In this document: one piece after another, positions 34,631 to 43,381 of the stretch
How the letters are laid out: every line of letters begins with the position of its first letter
Numbering within the stretch: position 1 is the stretch's first letter
DNA from: Thalassomonas viridans
GTDB lineage: Bacteria > Pseudomonadota > Gammaproteobacteria > Enterobacterales > Alteromonadaceae
NCBI RefSeq assembly: GCF_000948985.2
Contig: NZ_CP059733.1
Coordinates: forward strand, 6,014,001-6,078,000
Direction of reading: 5' to 3'
Length of the DNA: 64,000 nucleotides
Made by a program: the position numbers and the translations under genes
Notes under the pieces: generated by a model
What the model saw: only the letters and a program-made list of their open reading frames with translations
Told to the model about the DNA's origin: nothing
Databases searched by the model: none

Positions 34631-36007
34631 TTATAAAAAGCGCTTTAAAATCCTGTCAATTTGCGTCATGCGGATCTTCTTCAACAACGCCTTAGGTTTT
34701 TCCGGATAGTCGTCAATGGCTTCCAGCTCACGGAAATGGCCGATACGCCGGGTATGGGTCAAAATAGCCGCGACTTCTTCCTGCACCTGTGCCTGCAAAT
34801 GCCCCTGCTTATCGTCAAGCAATAAGCCGTTTTCCAGATCCAGCGACCAGGCCCTGGGGTTTAAGTTGCTGCCGGTAAGCATGTGGTAGCGGTTGTCGGC
34901 GATCAGCCCTTTAAGGTGGAAGCTGTTGCCCTCATGCTGCCATAAGCGGATTTCCAGCAGGCCGCTGTCGATATATTTTTGCCACTTTTTCACAAAACGG
35001 TGCAAAAGCATTTCATAGATATAAGGCACTATGCCGATAGTGCTGAAGTTTTTTTCATCGCCGATATAAAAGTCATTGGCCTTTTTATCCCCCACCACCA
35101 GGGTGACTTTCACCTTACGTTTCAGGGCCGCGGTAACATCTTTTGCCAGCGACTTGGGCAGGTTGAAATAAGGGGTAAACAGCAGCAGTTCCCGTCGGCT
35201 TAGTTGCACCAACTGGCGTATGCTGTGGTTAAGGCGGTTACCGCGACTGCCGTAGCCGATATAGGGTTTAATCAGGATGTCGTCACTGCCGTTAATGCCG
35301 CCGGGTTCGGCCTGTAATTCATAACGGGATTTTTTCATGCGCGCCTTTAACCGGCGGATATTTTGCTTTTGCTCACCCGGTTCCGGCAAGACATCATCGT
35401 TCAGGCGAGGTACTAACCCCGGCTGGACAAACTGCCGTTCAAGGTAAAGGCAGAAGCTGTCGGTTAAGGCCTGCGAGGTGATGCGGTAATAACGGTCCAG
35501 GCGGTATTTCTCCTGCTGGTGCAGGTAAACATCATTGATGCTGGCGCCGGTATAAAACAAGGTATCGTCAAACACCATGCCTTTAAGATGCAACACCCCG
35601 AACAGCTCTTTACGCTTAACCGCCACCCCGAAAATATCTATGCTTTGTTGATAGCTTTTATCAAATTCAAGATACAGGGCCCGGTTGCCCTCCTGCTTGC
35701 CTTCGCCAATCAGGCCCCGCTGGGCGCGATGGCAATCGACAAAAACTTTGACGACTAGTGCGGGATTATCAGCTTTTGCCCGGTACAGGGCATGGAGGAT
35801 TTCCCGACCGGCCTCATCATCCTGCAGGTATAGGGCGGTGATATAAATGCGTGTTCTGGCGCTTTGTATCAACGCCAGCAACTGCTGTTTATATTCAGCA
35901 GGAGCACAAAAAACTTTTATATCATGCGAGCTTACCGCAATACCTTGAGATGCCTTGATCAACTTTTCCACCAGAATCAGAATGAAACAGCGAACCAGTA
36001 TACCCAA
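34631..36007 (-). CDS. pssA: CDP-diacylglycerol-serine O-phosphatidyltransferase (PssA)
   Basis: Phosphatidylserine synthase of the phospholipase D superfamily, the first committed step to phosphatidylethanolamine. The sequence follows E. coli PssA throughout: ALYLQDDEAGREILHALY, DCHRAQRG, HKD motif 1 around VLHLKGMVFDD, GASINDVYLHQQEKYRLDRY, PYFNLPKSLA, VGDKKANDFYI, and HKD motif 2 in FHLKGLIADN followed by GSNLNPRAWSLDLENG. Length to the ATG is 458 residues against about 451. The first ~20 residues (MGILVRCFILILVEKLIK) are hydrophobic and poorly supported; a GTG or TTG at about residues 13-16 is an alternative start. Peripheral membrane enzyme. Confidence 0.94.
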   Translation of the reverse strand: MGILVRCFILILVEKLIKASQGIAVSSHDIKVFCAPAEYKQQLLALIQSARTRIYITALYLQDDEAGREILHALYRAKADNPALVVKVFVDCHRAQRGLIGEGKQEGNRALYLEFDKSYQQSIDIFGVAVKRKELFGVLHLKGMVFDDTLFYTGASINDVYLHQQEKYRLDRYYRITSQALTDSFCLYLERQFVQPGLVPRLNDDVLPEPGEQKQNIRRLKARMKKSRYELQAEPGGINGSDDILIKPYIGYGSRGNRLNHSIRQLVQLSRRELLLFTPYFNLPKSLAKDVTAALKRKVKVTLVVGDKKANDFYIGDEKNFSTIGIVPYIYEMLLHRFVKKWQKYIDSGLLEIRLWQHEGNSFHLKGLIADNRYHMLTGSNLNPRAWSLDLENGLLLDDKQGHLQAQVQEEVAAILTHTRRIGHFRELEAIDDYPEKPKALLKKIRMTQIDRILKRFL

Positions 36008-36072
36008 AGCGGCTCAAAATGCGAAATTATCGACGGATAACAAGAGGTAAACGGGGATCTGTTTCAGGCAAG

Positions 36073-36105
36073 GCAGCCATTTCCCCAAATTGGGGAAATG
36101 GCTGC
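36073..36105. terminator. Perfect 16-bp hairpin after a chemoreceptor gene
   Basis: GCAGCCATTTCCCCAA/TTGGGGAAATGGCTGC with one central base. It lies 8 bp past the chemoreceptor stop. There is no T-run afterward, so if it terminates it is atypical; an mRNA-stabilising stem is equally possible. Confidence 0.55.
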
Positions 36106-36112
36106 TAAGAAG

Positions 36113-38086
36113 TTATTTTACGAAAGTGAACTGGGACAGCTGTCCGGATAAACGCTCCGCCAGCACAGACAGTTCATGCCCGGCTCCCGCCGCCTCTTTG
36201 GCCGCCTGCATCACCTGATCCGCCCCTTCGGCGATATTAACGGTATTGCTGTCGATATCCACCACCATCTGGTTTTGCTGGGCGACGGCGGCAGAAATCT
36301 GCACCGTGGCTTCGACTATCTGGCCGACATTTTCGGTTACTTCATCAAAAGTCACCGCCACCTGCTGGGTTTTTTCGACCCCGTGTTCCGCTTTCGCCAC
36401 CCCCTGGTTCATGGCAGAAACCGACCTTTCGGCTCCCCCCTGCAGCTGCTCGATAATGCGCTGAATTTCGGTGGTGGAATCCTGGGTGCGGCTGGCCAGG
36501 GTGCGCACTTCATCGGCAACCACGGCAAAGCCGCGCCCCTGCTCGCCGGCCCGGGCCGCTTCGATGGCGGCGTTTAACGCCAGCAGGTTGGTCTGGTCGG
36601 CTATTTCCCGAATCACATCAACAAACTGGGCGATTTCCGTACTTAATCCCGCCAGTTCGTTAATCACGGAAGCGGAAACATTCACTTCATCAGAAATATC
36701 CGTGATCGCCGTACCGGTTTCCGTGATCACTGTTTGCCCTTCGGTTACATGGGCGCTTGCCTGCTCGGTAATTTCCCTGGCGTCGTCGGTATTTTTGGCG
36801 ATCACCGCGACGCTGTCGGACACCTGGCGCACGGCGCTGGCGACACTATGGGTATTTTCCTGCTGGGTGGCCAGGCTTTGTTCCATGCCGGTATTAAGCT
36901 GGTGAATATTTACCGAGGTAGATTTCAGCTGGATAATGTCATCACTGAAACTCATCAATAACGCCTGAATTTTTTCCTGCATCTGGTTAAAACTTGAAGC
37001 GATATCCCCGAGTTCGTCCTGGGAGTCCAGCACCAGCTTTTCACTGAAGTCACCGTTACCCAGGCGGGCCGATGCCTGGTTGATGGCCGTGACGCTTTGT
37101 TTTAACGAGAAATAGAAGGTCGCCAGCAAAAAGCCGATGATCACTGTGCCCGCCAGCAATACCAGAGTTAAAAACACCAGGGCCTGGTTGCTGTTACTCC
37201 GGTATAATTCCAGATTCTGTTCAAGCAGCAGGTTGTTGCTTTTAAGCAGATCCTGCGCCTGCTGATAAACCTGATCTATGCTTCGCCTGGCGGCGCCGGC
37301 AGACCAGACGATGCTGTCGGGGTCTATGACCTTACTGCGCAGGTTACGCTGGTATTCGTCAAGTCCGGTAAGGAACTCCTGATAACGCTGCGCATACTGC
37401 TTCGCCTGGCTGCCGTCAGATTTGATCAGCTGCTCGCTGGTTTTGATAAGCTGCACCTGGAGTTCGTCCAGGCGTTTATCCAAAGCCACCAGCGAGGTGT
37501 AGGTTTGTGCGGTAAAGCCCTGGTTGTCGATAATGGCCGAGGTTAAATCCCGGGTGCGCGCCAGGTATTCGATCATGGCAGGCAAGCGCTGCACCACCAG
37601 CTCAGAAATATAAAAGGCCGTGGCCTGGCTTTCCCGGCTCAAACCGCTAAAAGCGGCGATACTTTCACGAAACGCCAGGGTTTGATCATAAAGGGCCGCC
37701 AGGGCCGCCGCATCATGGTGCTCGTTTGCCGCCGTCATTTCCTGCCAGCGGTTATCTATGGCTTCCAGTTGCTGTCCGAGTTCGTTAAGCAAAGAAAAGT
37801 CCCTGACCTGCTGCTGTAACTGGCTGAGATCCTGGGAAACCTGCTGCTCAACATTCTGCTCCACCTGGGTTTGACGGATATCCTGCTCCAGCATAGCGAC
37901 TTTTTTCACCATGGCCAGGCCCATCAACTCTTTGTCATATTGGCTGATGCGGGCAAGCTGCTCGCTGACAATCCACCAGCCGCAGGCCAGCAGCGGGATA
38001 TAGAAAATCAACGCCAGGATCAGGAATTTATATTTAAAACGCAACTTGTTTGAAAGCGTTACCGCCGATGAGGTGAAAAAAGTCAT
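36113..38086 (-). CDS. Methyl-accepting chemotaxis protein
   Basis: A 657-residue chemoreceptor. Domains: cytoplasmic start, span 1 (about 20-42, [18 protein letters not shown]), a helical periplasmic ligand region (about 43-300), span 2 (about 302-325, [19 protein letters not shown]), a HAMP domain ([10 protein letters not shown]), and a signalling domain with the conserved tip [20 protein letters not shown]. No C-terminal CheR/CheB pentapeptide (ends QFTFVK). The ligand is unknown. A single-gene unit between the pssA region and the outer-membrane gene. Confidence 0.93.
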   Translation of the reverse strand: MTFFTSSAVTLSNKLRFKYKFLILALIFYIPLLACGWWIVSEQLARISQYDKELMGLAMVKKVAMLEQDIRQTQVEQNVEQQVSQDLSQLQQQVRDFSLLNELGQQLEAIDNRWQEMTAANEHHDAAALAALYDQTLAFRESIAAFSGLSRESQATAFYISELVVQRLPAMIEYLARTRDLTSAIIDNQGFTAQTYTSLVALDKRLDELQVQLIKTSEQLIKSDGSQAKQYAQRYQEFLTGLDEYQRNLRSKVIDPDSIVWSAGAARRSIDQVYQQAQDLLKSNNLLLEQNLELYRSNSNQALVFLTLVLLAGTVIIGFLLATFYFSLKQSVTAINQASARLGNGDFSEKLVLDSQDELGDIASSFNQMQEKIQALLMSFSDDIIQLKSTSVNIHQLNTGMEQSLATQQENTHSVASAVRQVSDSVAVIAKNTDDAREITEQASAHVTEGQTVITETGTAITDISDEVNVSASVINELAGLSTEIAQFVDVIREIADQTNLLALNAAIEAARAGEQGRGFAVVADEVRTLASRTQDSTTEIQRIIEQLQGGAERSVSAMNQGVAKAEHGVEKTQQVAVTFDEVTENVGQIVEATVQISAAVAQQNQMVVDIDSNTVNIAEGADQVMQAAKEAAGAGHELSVLAERLSGQLSQFTFVK

Positions 38087-38273
38087 GGGTGTTTGGGCTT
38101 CCTTTAAAAAAGATATTCTTATAATTCAGTTAATCCGGTTAACACCAGAGAAAGTATAGACCAGATACTATACAGATAAATTTCTTATATTTATAAGATA
38201 TTGGCGAATTTTGGCCGAATATTTTCTTTTTTTCAGGGGATAAGCCGATGATTTAAAAGCTTAAGCAGGCAAG

Positions 38274-38319
38274 AGAAAGCGGCTTGGGACAGGATCTGCC
38301 CATTCATAGCAAGCCGCAA
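38274..38319 (-). terminator. Probable terminator of the OmpV-like gene
   Basis: Minus-strand stem GCGGCTTG/CAAGCCGC (38310-38317, 38279-38286) followed by TTTCTCTT, about 30 bp past the stop. Confidence 0.6.
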
Positions 38320-38348
38320 AATGTAAGAGATATCTTCAGGAAATTTAC

Positions 38349-39131
38349 TTAAAAGCTATACCGGTAAGCGACACCAAACCCCAGGGATTTATCATCGTCA
38401 ACAATCGGACTGTCGGTAATTTCATCATCAAAAAACTCCATCTGGGCAAAAGCCATCACCATACTTTGTTTACTGAGCATATAACCCGCACTTAACCCCA
38501 GTTCATAATTAATTGCACTGTCGGCCTGATAAAGCGCCCTGTCGGCAGTCACATCCTGTTCACTGACCCCGTAATAGTAATTCACTACGTCCTTGCTGGA
38601 ATAGGTAACTCCCACGGAAGGTTCCACGAACCAGCGTCCGAACATCATCCTGTAGCCGTAGCCGGCACTCAGGCTGTAACCGTCATGTTTATTACTGATG
38701 TCATGCGCCATGCCGAAGGAAAGCTCTCCCCACTCCCCCATGTAACTCAGATCGATATTGGCGGTGATGGCGGTATCCAGATCTTTCATATCTTTAAGCT
38801 GTTTGCTGTCGCCCCGGTCGGTGTCGCCGATAAAATCACCGCCGACACTTAAGTCCAGGGCAAAATCCTCCAGCTCAATCGCGGTTAAACCCAGCTGCCC
38901 CTGGCTGAAATAAAAGTTGCGCCAGTACACTTCCGGTAAAGGCAAGATGGTATTGTTTCTTTCACCGCCGACATAAATAGAGTCCTGGGTATGGGCCAGT
39001 GCCATAACGGCAAAATGAAACTCGTCGTCATCGCCCTCCTGGGCGCTATAGTCGTTTGCCAGCGCATAGCCGGAAAGCACATAACCGGAAAACAAGGGCA
39101 AGAATAATGATAATTTAGATAATGTACGCAT
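38349..39131 (-). CDS. MipA/OmpV-family outer-membrane protein
   Basis: A 260-residue protein with a signal peptide (about 1-25, ending ALA) and alternating hydrophobic strands ending in the outer-membrane signature AYRYSF with a terminal aromatic residue. The GYSLSAGYGYRMMFGRWF and FVEPSVGVTYSSKDVVNYYYG regions are those of MipA/OmpV proteins. Predicted beta-barrel; role in the envelope not known. Acidic N-terminal part (AQEGDDDEFH). Confidence 0.8.
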   Translation of the reverse strand: MRTLSKLSLFLPLFSGYVLSGYALANDYSAQEGDDDEFHFAVMALAHTQDSIYVGGERNNTILPLPEVYWRNFYFSQGQLGLTAIELEDFALDLSVGGDFIGDTDRGDSKQLKDMKDLDTAITANIDLSYMGEWGELSFGMAHDISNKHDGYSLSAGYGYRMMFGRWFVEPSVGVTYSSKDVVNYYYGVSEQDVTADRALYQADSAINYELGLSAGYMLSKQSMVMAFAQMEFFDDEITDSPIVDDDKSLGFGVAYRYSF

Positions 39132-39263
39132 AATTTTTTCCTCCTTAGGTATGCTATCTAAAGTAGCCTATTCCCCCTTTTGAAACTGTTGGAAAATGTA
39201 AGTTAGTGTCGGCGATTTGTTGCTTACTGTCAGAAACCTTGCCCGGCTTTACCCTTGTTTACT

Positions 39264-40189
39264 CTATGCATTGTGGCTGCCGTGCCCTATGGTTGCCGGG
39301 TTTTCGCACACATGCCGGGAACATTCCAGCTCCAGCGTGGTGTGGCGGATCGAAAAGCGCTCCGCCAGCAGGGCCTTTACCGAGTCCTTGATGGCATCTG
39401 CCCGTCCCCACTGCTCCGGCTCCAGCACTATATGGGCATCCAGGGCATTTTGATGCTCCTGCATTTGCCATAAGTGCAGGTGATGGACACTGTCGATGCC
39501 GGGCAGGTTTTCTACGCTGGCAAGCACTTCCCCTGTGTCTATATCCGGCGGGCTGCCCAGCATCAGGATACGGATCACCGGACCTATTTCACTCAGGGCC
39601 TGCCAGAGGATATAACCGGCAATCATCAAAGTAACCAGGGGATCCACCAGCTGCCAGTCGTAAAGCAGGATAAGGCTACCCGCCACTATGACCGCCACCG
39701 ATCCCAGGGCATCGGCGACATTATGTAAAAAAGCGGCCCTGATATTCATACTGTGTTTTGACAGGCGAAAGGTCAGCAGCGCCGTGATCACATCCACCAC
39801 CAGGGCAAAAGCGGCAATCCAGATCACCAGCCAGCCATCCACCCCCTGGGGATTAAAAAACCTGAAAACCGCCTCATAAGTCAGATATAAGCCCAATAAA
39901 ATCAAAATAGTGTAATTAATCAGAGCCGCCACCACTTCCGCCCGGCCATAGCCATAGGTCATTTGTTCATTGGCGGGCTGGCGGGCGATTTTGCGGGCAA
40001 CAAAAGCTATCACCAGCGCCAGGGCATCAGATAGGTTATGCACGGCATCGGCGATCAGCGCCAGGCTGCCGGACACCAGGCCGCCGATAATCTGCACCAG
40101 GGTCAGCCCCAGGTTAACCGCAATTGCGCCAAAACCCGCTTATCCCCGGCGTCGGGATCTATATGATGATGGTGATGGTGTCCAGCCAT
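39264..40189 (-). pseudogene. Cation diffusion facilitator (Zn/Cd/Co exporter), frameshifted near the start
   Basis: The body (39264-40097) encodes a CDF exporter with HNLSDALAL and HNVADALGS metal sites in spans 2 and 5 and a cytoplasmic C-terminal domain (VHHLHLWQM). The natural start is ATG 40189 with AGAGGT upstream: MAGHHHHHHIDPDAGDKRV, a His-rich N terminus typical of ZitB/CzcD-type exporters. From there the frame shifts within TTTT at about 40130-40135; one extra T would read ...KRVFGAIAVNLGLTLVQ in frame into the body. So either a 1-bp deletion inactivates the gene or a homopolymer sequencing error is present. A GTG at 40097 could only yield a shortened protein without span 1. It is divergent from, and probably controlled by, the MerR gene. 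Confidence 0.85.
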
Positions 40190-40220
40190 ATGTACCTCTG
40201 CAAACTACTGTAATATTTTA

Positions 40221-40251
40221 AGTTTACTAGCTATAGCTACTAGAGGTTCAA
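40221..40251 (-). promoter_or_regulatory. MerR-type promoter/operator of the CDF exporter gene
   Basis: On the minus strand: -35 TTGAAC (40251-40246), -10 TAAACT (40226-40221), separated by exactly 19 bp. The spacer contains the palindrome TAGCTATAGCTA. A 19-20-bp spacer with a dyad between -35 and -10 is the hallmark of MerR-activated promoters. Transcription would start about 20 bp before the CDF ATG. Confidence 0.8.
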
Positions 40252-40263
40252 GGAAAAAGTAAA

Positions 40264-40677
40264 ATGTTTTTAATCGGTGAAATGGCGCGGCGCACCGGGG
40301 TTAAAGTCCCCACTATCCGCTACTATGAAAAAATCGCCTTAATCGAGTCCCCGCACAGATCTCAAGGGAACCAGAGGTTATACCGGCAACAGGATTTGGA
40401 ACGCCTTTCTTTTATCCGCCATGCCCGGGAGCTGGGCTTTACCCTAGAAGATATCCGGGAATTGATCGCCTTAAACCACACCCGGCAACAAAACTGCCGT
40501 CAGGCCCATGAGATCGCACAAGCCCAGCTTGAGGCCGTAAGCGCACGCATAGGCAAATTGCAACAATTGCAGCAGGAGTTAACGCGGATCACCGCCCTTA
40601 AAGATCAGGGACAAAGCGGCAGCTGCCGGGTGATAAGGGCCCTGGCGGACCACAGTTTATGCCATGGGGAACATTAG
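40264..40677 (+). CDS. MerR-family metal-responsive regulator (ZntR/CadR-like)
   Basis: A 137-residue regulator. The winged helix at the N terminus is MFLIGEMARRTGVKVPTIRYYEKI; a dimerising coiled coil follows, then a cysteine/histidine-rich C terminus (NCRQ, SCRVIRALADHSLCHGEH) matching a Zn/Cd/Pb-binding loop of ZntR/CadR-type members. It is divergent from a CDF exporter gene whose promoter has the 19-bp MerR spacing, so it probably activates efflux on metal excess. The exact metal is not determined. Confidence 0.88.
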   Translation: MFLIGEMARRTGVKVPTIRYYEKIALIESPHRSQGNQRLYRQQDLERLSFIRHARELGFTLEDIRELIALNHTRQQNCRQAHEIAQAQLEAVSARIGKLQQLQQELTRITALKDQGQSGSCRVIRALADHSLCHGEH

Positions 40678-40688
40678 TCCTTTAACAG

Positions 40689-42932
40689 TTAACGGCCGAT
40701 CAGCGCCACCTCGGTATGGTATTTCTCCATCCTGGTATAAAAAGCCATGGCGCCGTCACTGCTGACACTTAGATGCCGTCCCGAATCAAGCGTGATCAGG
40801 GGATCTATTGCATATAACGCCTGGGACTCTCCGCTGGCCATATCTATTTTAAACAGCATTTGCCGCTTATCCGTTTCGGATGCGCCAGCTTCACCCGGCC
40901 CAAAGCCGGGTGACATATAGTAGATCACATCGCCGTGGGCATCCCACTCATAACCGCCGGTTAATGACAACAACATGCTATCTGCCGGTGTCCGGGAGCC
41001 GTCCAGGGCGCGGGTATGCACTTTCACCGTACCTATCTTCTGATAATGCAGGTTATTTTTATCGGCAACGGCAAAGCGGGAAAGCGGATAACTCAAGATG
41101 CTTTGCCTCTGGCCTGAAGCCAGATCTTCCGACATCACCTGCCAGACACCGTCAATTTCTTCATACCAGTACATCCTGGCGCCGTCCCGAGACCATTGAC
41201 CCATTTTGACATTATTTTCGCTGGCAAAATCGACGGCATTACCCAGCTCCAAATCAAACACTATCATACGGCTGGCGTCCTGGCTCAGGACACTGATCAA
41301 CAGCTGCCTGCCATCCGGCGACCAGGCCGGCTCCAGCAACTTTTCTTTTGCACCCGCCTGAAAGACCAGGTGATTGACATTATCGTCAAGGGAGCGCAGC
41401 CACAGGGAATCTATATCCGAAGCGGTGGAGACAAACGCCAGCTTGCTATTATCCGCCGACAAACTGGGATAGTAGCTTTGCGGCAGATTTTTAAATAGAG
41501 GCTTGGCAACCCTGTTGCCCTGGGCGTCCAAAGATGACTGCCAGATATTCATCTGGCGCTCCCGGGCAATACAGGCAAACTGCCCGGTGACTTCATCAAA
41601 ATCCAGGCTGCTGCTTTGGATCCCGGCAATAAATTCCGTAGCTTTAGTCTCCAGATTGATTTTCCAGATGCCGTCATCGCTACTGTTAACCAGCAGGTAA
41701 TACAGTGCGCTTCCGCTTTCATCCCAGAGCACCTGGCTCACTTCCTCTCCCGTCGCCAGTACCTCGCTATAGGCTCCGGAGTTAACATCCACCAGGGCTA
41801 AAGTCCATAAATGGCTGTTGGGCTGATAGTTGACCACGGCTATGCTATTGCCGTCCGGTGAAAAGCGCGGCCACAGGTAACCGGAAGCCGGATGCTCCGG
41901 CAGCGACAGAATACGGGTATCGCCGGTTTGTGCATGCACCAGTGCCAACCCTTCTATTTTTTTGATGTCATTAAAAACCGTGGTCACCAGATACCTACCC
42001 TCGGGGGACCAGTCTAATGCCTGGGTTTTTGCATGGGGACAGGGAGCCAGTCCGCGTTTGCTGCCGTCGAGTAGATTATGCGCCCGGATCAGGCAGCCGG
42101 AGTCAGTAAAATGTTTATAGGCGATTTCCCTGCCGTCCGGTGAAAACGCCGGCGCTGCTTCATAGGATAATGACGTCTGTGCCTTAGCTGTTGGCGCTCC
42201 TGCGAGGAAGGTGATGTTATCGTCTGCCAGCGAATGCAGTCTGATCTGGCTGCCTTTCTGCCCGACGGCACTGACAGTATAAGCCAGCATTTTCCCGTCA
42301 GGGCTATACCTCAGGTAACGTTCATAATTTTTATCCCGGGTGAGGTAGGTTAATGTTGGTCCGGTTGGCGCCGCTTGCCCTTCGGTTCTGGTGTCCGCAA
42401 CCTTGCCTTGTTCCGTAAACCGCCAGATGCCGGCAAGCAGCAAGACAAAAACAAGCAAACCTATAGCCAGCAGTAACTTTTTATTGCTTAAACCCTGCCT
42501 GTCGGGCTCCGCCGCAAATGGCTGCTGCACTGCCGGGTTGTATTCCCCAGCTTTTTCCGGTTCCCTGGCCTGTACATCCTGTTCCCTCTCCTGCCGCCAG
42601 TTTACTTCCTGTTTAAGACGGTAACCCTTTTTGGTCACGGTTTCGATATAGGCTTGCCGGCGCGCCGAGTCTCCGAAGACCTTGCGCAAGTCCGAGATCG
42701 CCCGGCTGAGCACCATGTCTGATGTATGCAGCGTGCCCCACACCGCCATCAGCAAATGCTCTTTCGAAAGGGTCTTGCCTTGATGAGTGGCGAGTTCGGT
42801 TAATACCGCCAGCATTTTCGGAGTAATGGCGGTTTCTTCTCCACCCCGGCTGACAATAAGGTTACGCGAGCCGTGAACGGTAAAGTCTCCCACGGTAAAA
42901 TTTGCGGCTATGGCTGCTGTGTTATTTTCCAT
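40689..42932 (-). CDS. CadC/ToxR-like membrane regulator with TolB-type beta-propeller
   Basis: A 747-residue one-component regulator. An OmpR-type winged helix (about 12-110, GDFTVHGSRNLIVSRGGEE; SDLRKVFGDSARRQAYIETV; KGYRL), a charged linker, one membrane span (about 150-170, LLLAIGLLVFVLLLAGIW) and a periplasmic region of repeated PD40/TolB-like blades (YSPDGKMLAYT, FSPDGREIAYK, WSPEGRYLVTT, FSPDGNSIAVV, WSPDGRQLLIS). DNA binding is cytoplasmic and sensing periplasmic. No target gene is apparent; the gene ends 11 bp from the convergent MerR stop. Confidence 0.9.
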   Translation of the reverse strand: MENNTAAIAANFTVGDFTVHGSRNLIVSRGGEETAITPKMLAVLTELATHQGKTLSKEHLLMAVWGTLHTSDMVLSRAISDLRKVFGDSARRQAYIETVTKKGYRLKQEVNWRQEREQDVQAREPEKAGEYNPAVQQPFAAEPDRQGLSNKKLLLAIGLLVFVLLLAGIWRFTEQGKVADTRTEGQAAPTGPTLTYLTRDKNYERYLRYSPDGKMLAYTVSAVGQKGSQIRLHSLADDNITFLAGAPTAKAQTSLSYEAAPAFSPDGREIAYKHFTDSGCLIRAHNLLDGSKRGLAPCPHAKTQALDWSPEGRYLVTTVFNDIKKIEGLALVHAQTGDTRILSLPEHPASGYLWPRFSPDGNSIAVVNYQPNSHLWTLALVDVNSGAYSEVLATGEEVSQVLWDESGSALYYLLVNSSDDGIWKINLETKATEFIAGIQSSSLDFDEVTGQFACIARERQMNIWQSSLDAQGNRVAKPLFKNLPQSYYPSLSADNSKLAFVSTASDIDSLWLRSLDDNVNHLVFQAGAKEKLLEPAWSPDGRQLLISVLSQDASRMIVFDLELGNAVDFASENNVKMGQWSRDGARMYWYEEIDGVWQVMSEDLASGQRQSILSYPLSRFAVADKNNLHYQKIGTVKVHTRALDGSRTPADSMLLSLTGGYEWDAHGDVIYYMSPGFGPGEAGASETDKRQMLFKIDMASGESQALYAIDPLITLDSGRHLSVSSDGAMAFYTRMEKYHTEVALIGR

Positions 42933-43381
42933 GGGCTCCCAATTGTTTGTGTGTTATCCATTATTCTTACATCTGATTGCAGCAGGCATTTTTAGCTGGA
43001 TTCTTATTCTTGTACTGTTTGTTTCGTCCGGGCCTTAAGCAAGCTCGCCAGCAGTTGTAAAACATCCCACCATCCGGGTCAAGGGATTTTAACCTTGGCC
43101 AAAGACAGGTTTGCATGAAAGCCAGCCCAGTCAAAATCAAACGTAAGACTTTGTTTAATAAAGATTTCAATAAAATTTCAAGTAAATACACAGGAATTTT
43201 CAAGACGTTTTAGCCGGGAGGGCGCTAGCTTAACCGGGTCGGTCCCGGCCAGGGATAAGCCCGGGCTTTTCCAGGCTTTTCCTGGCATTTACCGGGCAGG
43301 CGGGACAAAAAGTTAACCCTGCTTTCAGGCTTGCTTTAAGCCGAAACACGGATCTTAAGAATACAAAACAGGAATACCAAT
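42933..43381. other. Intergenic region between two divergent envelope-related genes
   Basis: About 450 bp. It has the upstream regions of the CadC-like gene (minus) and the propeller gene (plus; AGGA before its ATG). The CCGG-rich stretch at 43210-43310 holds a CCAGG/CCTGG hairpin. No supported gene; a 78-codon minus-strand frame at 42967-43203 looks spurious. Confidence 0.45.

Noticed and set aside
42967..43203. 78-codon minus-strand ORF upstream of the CadC-like gene
   Set aside because: No ribosome-binding site, unusual composition with many Cys/Trp/Lys, no recognisable motif; probably chance.
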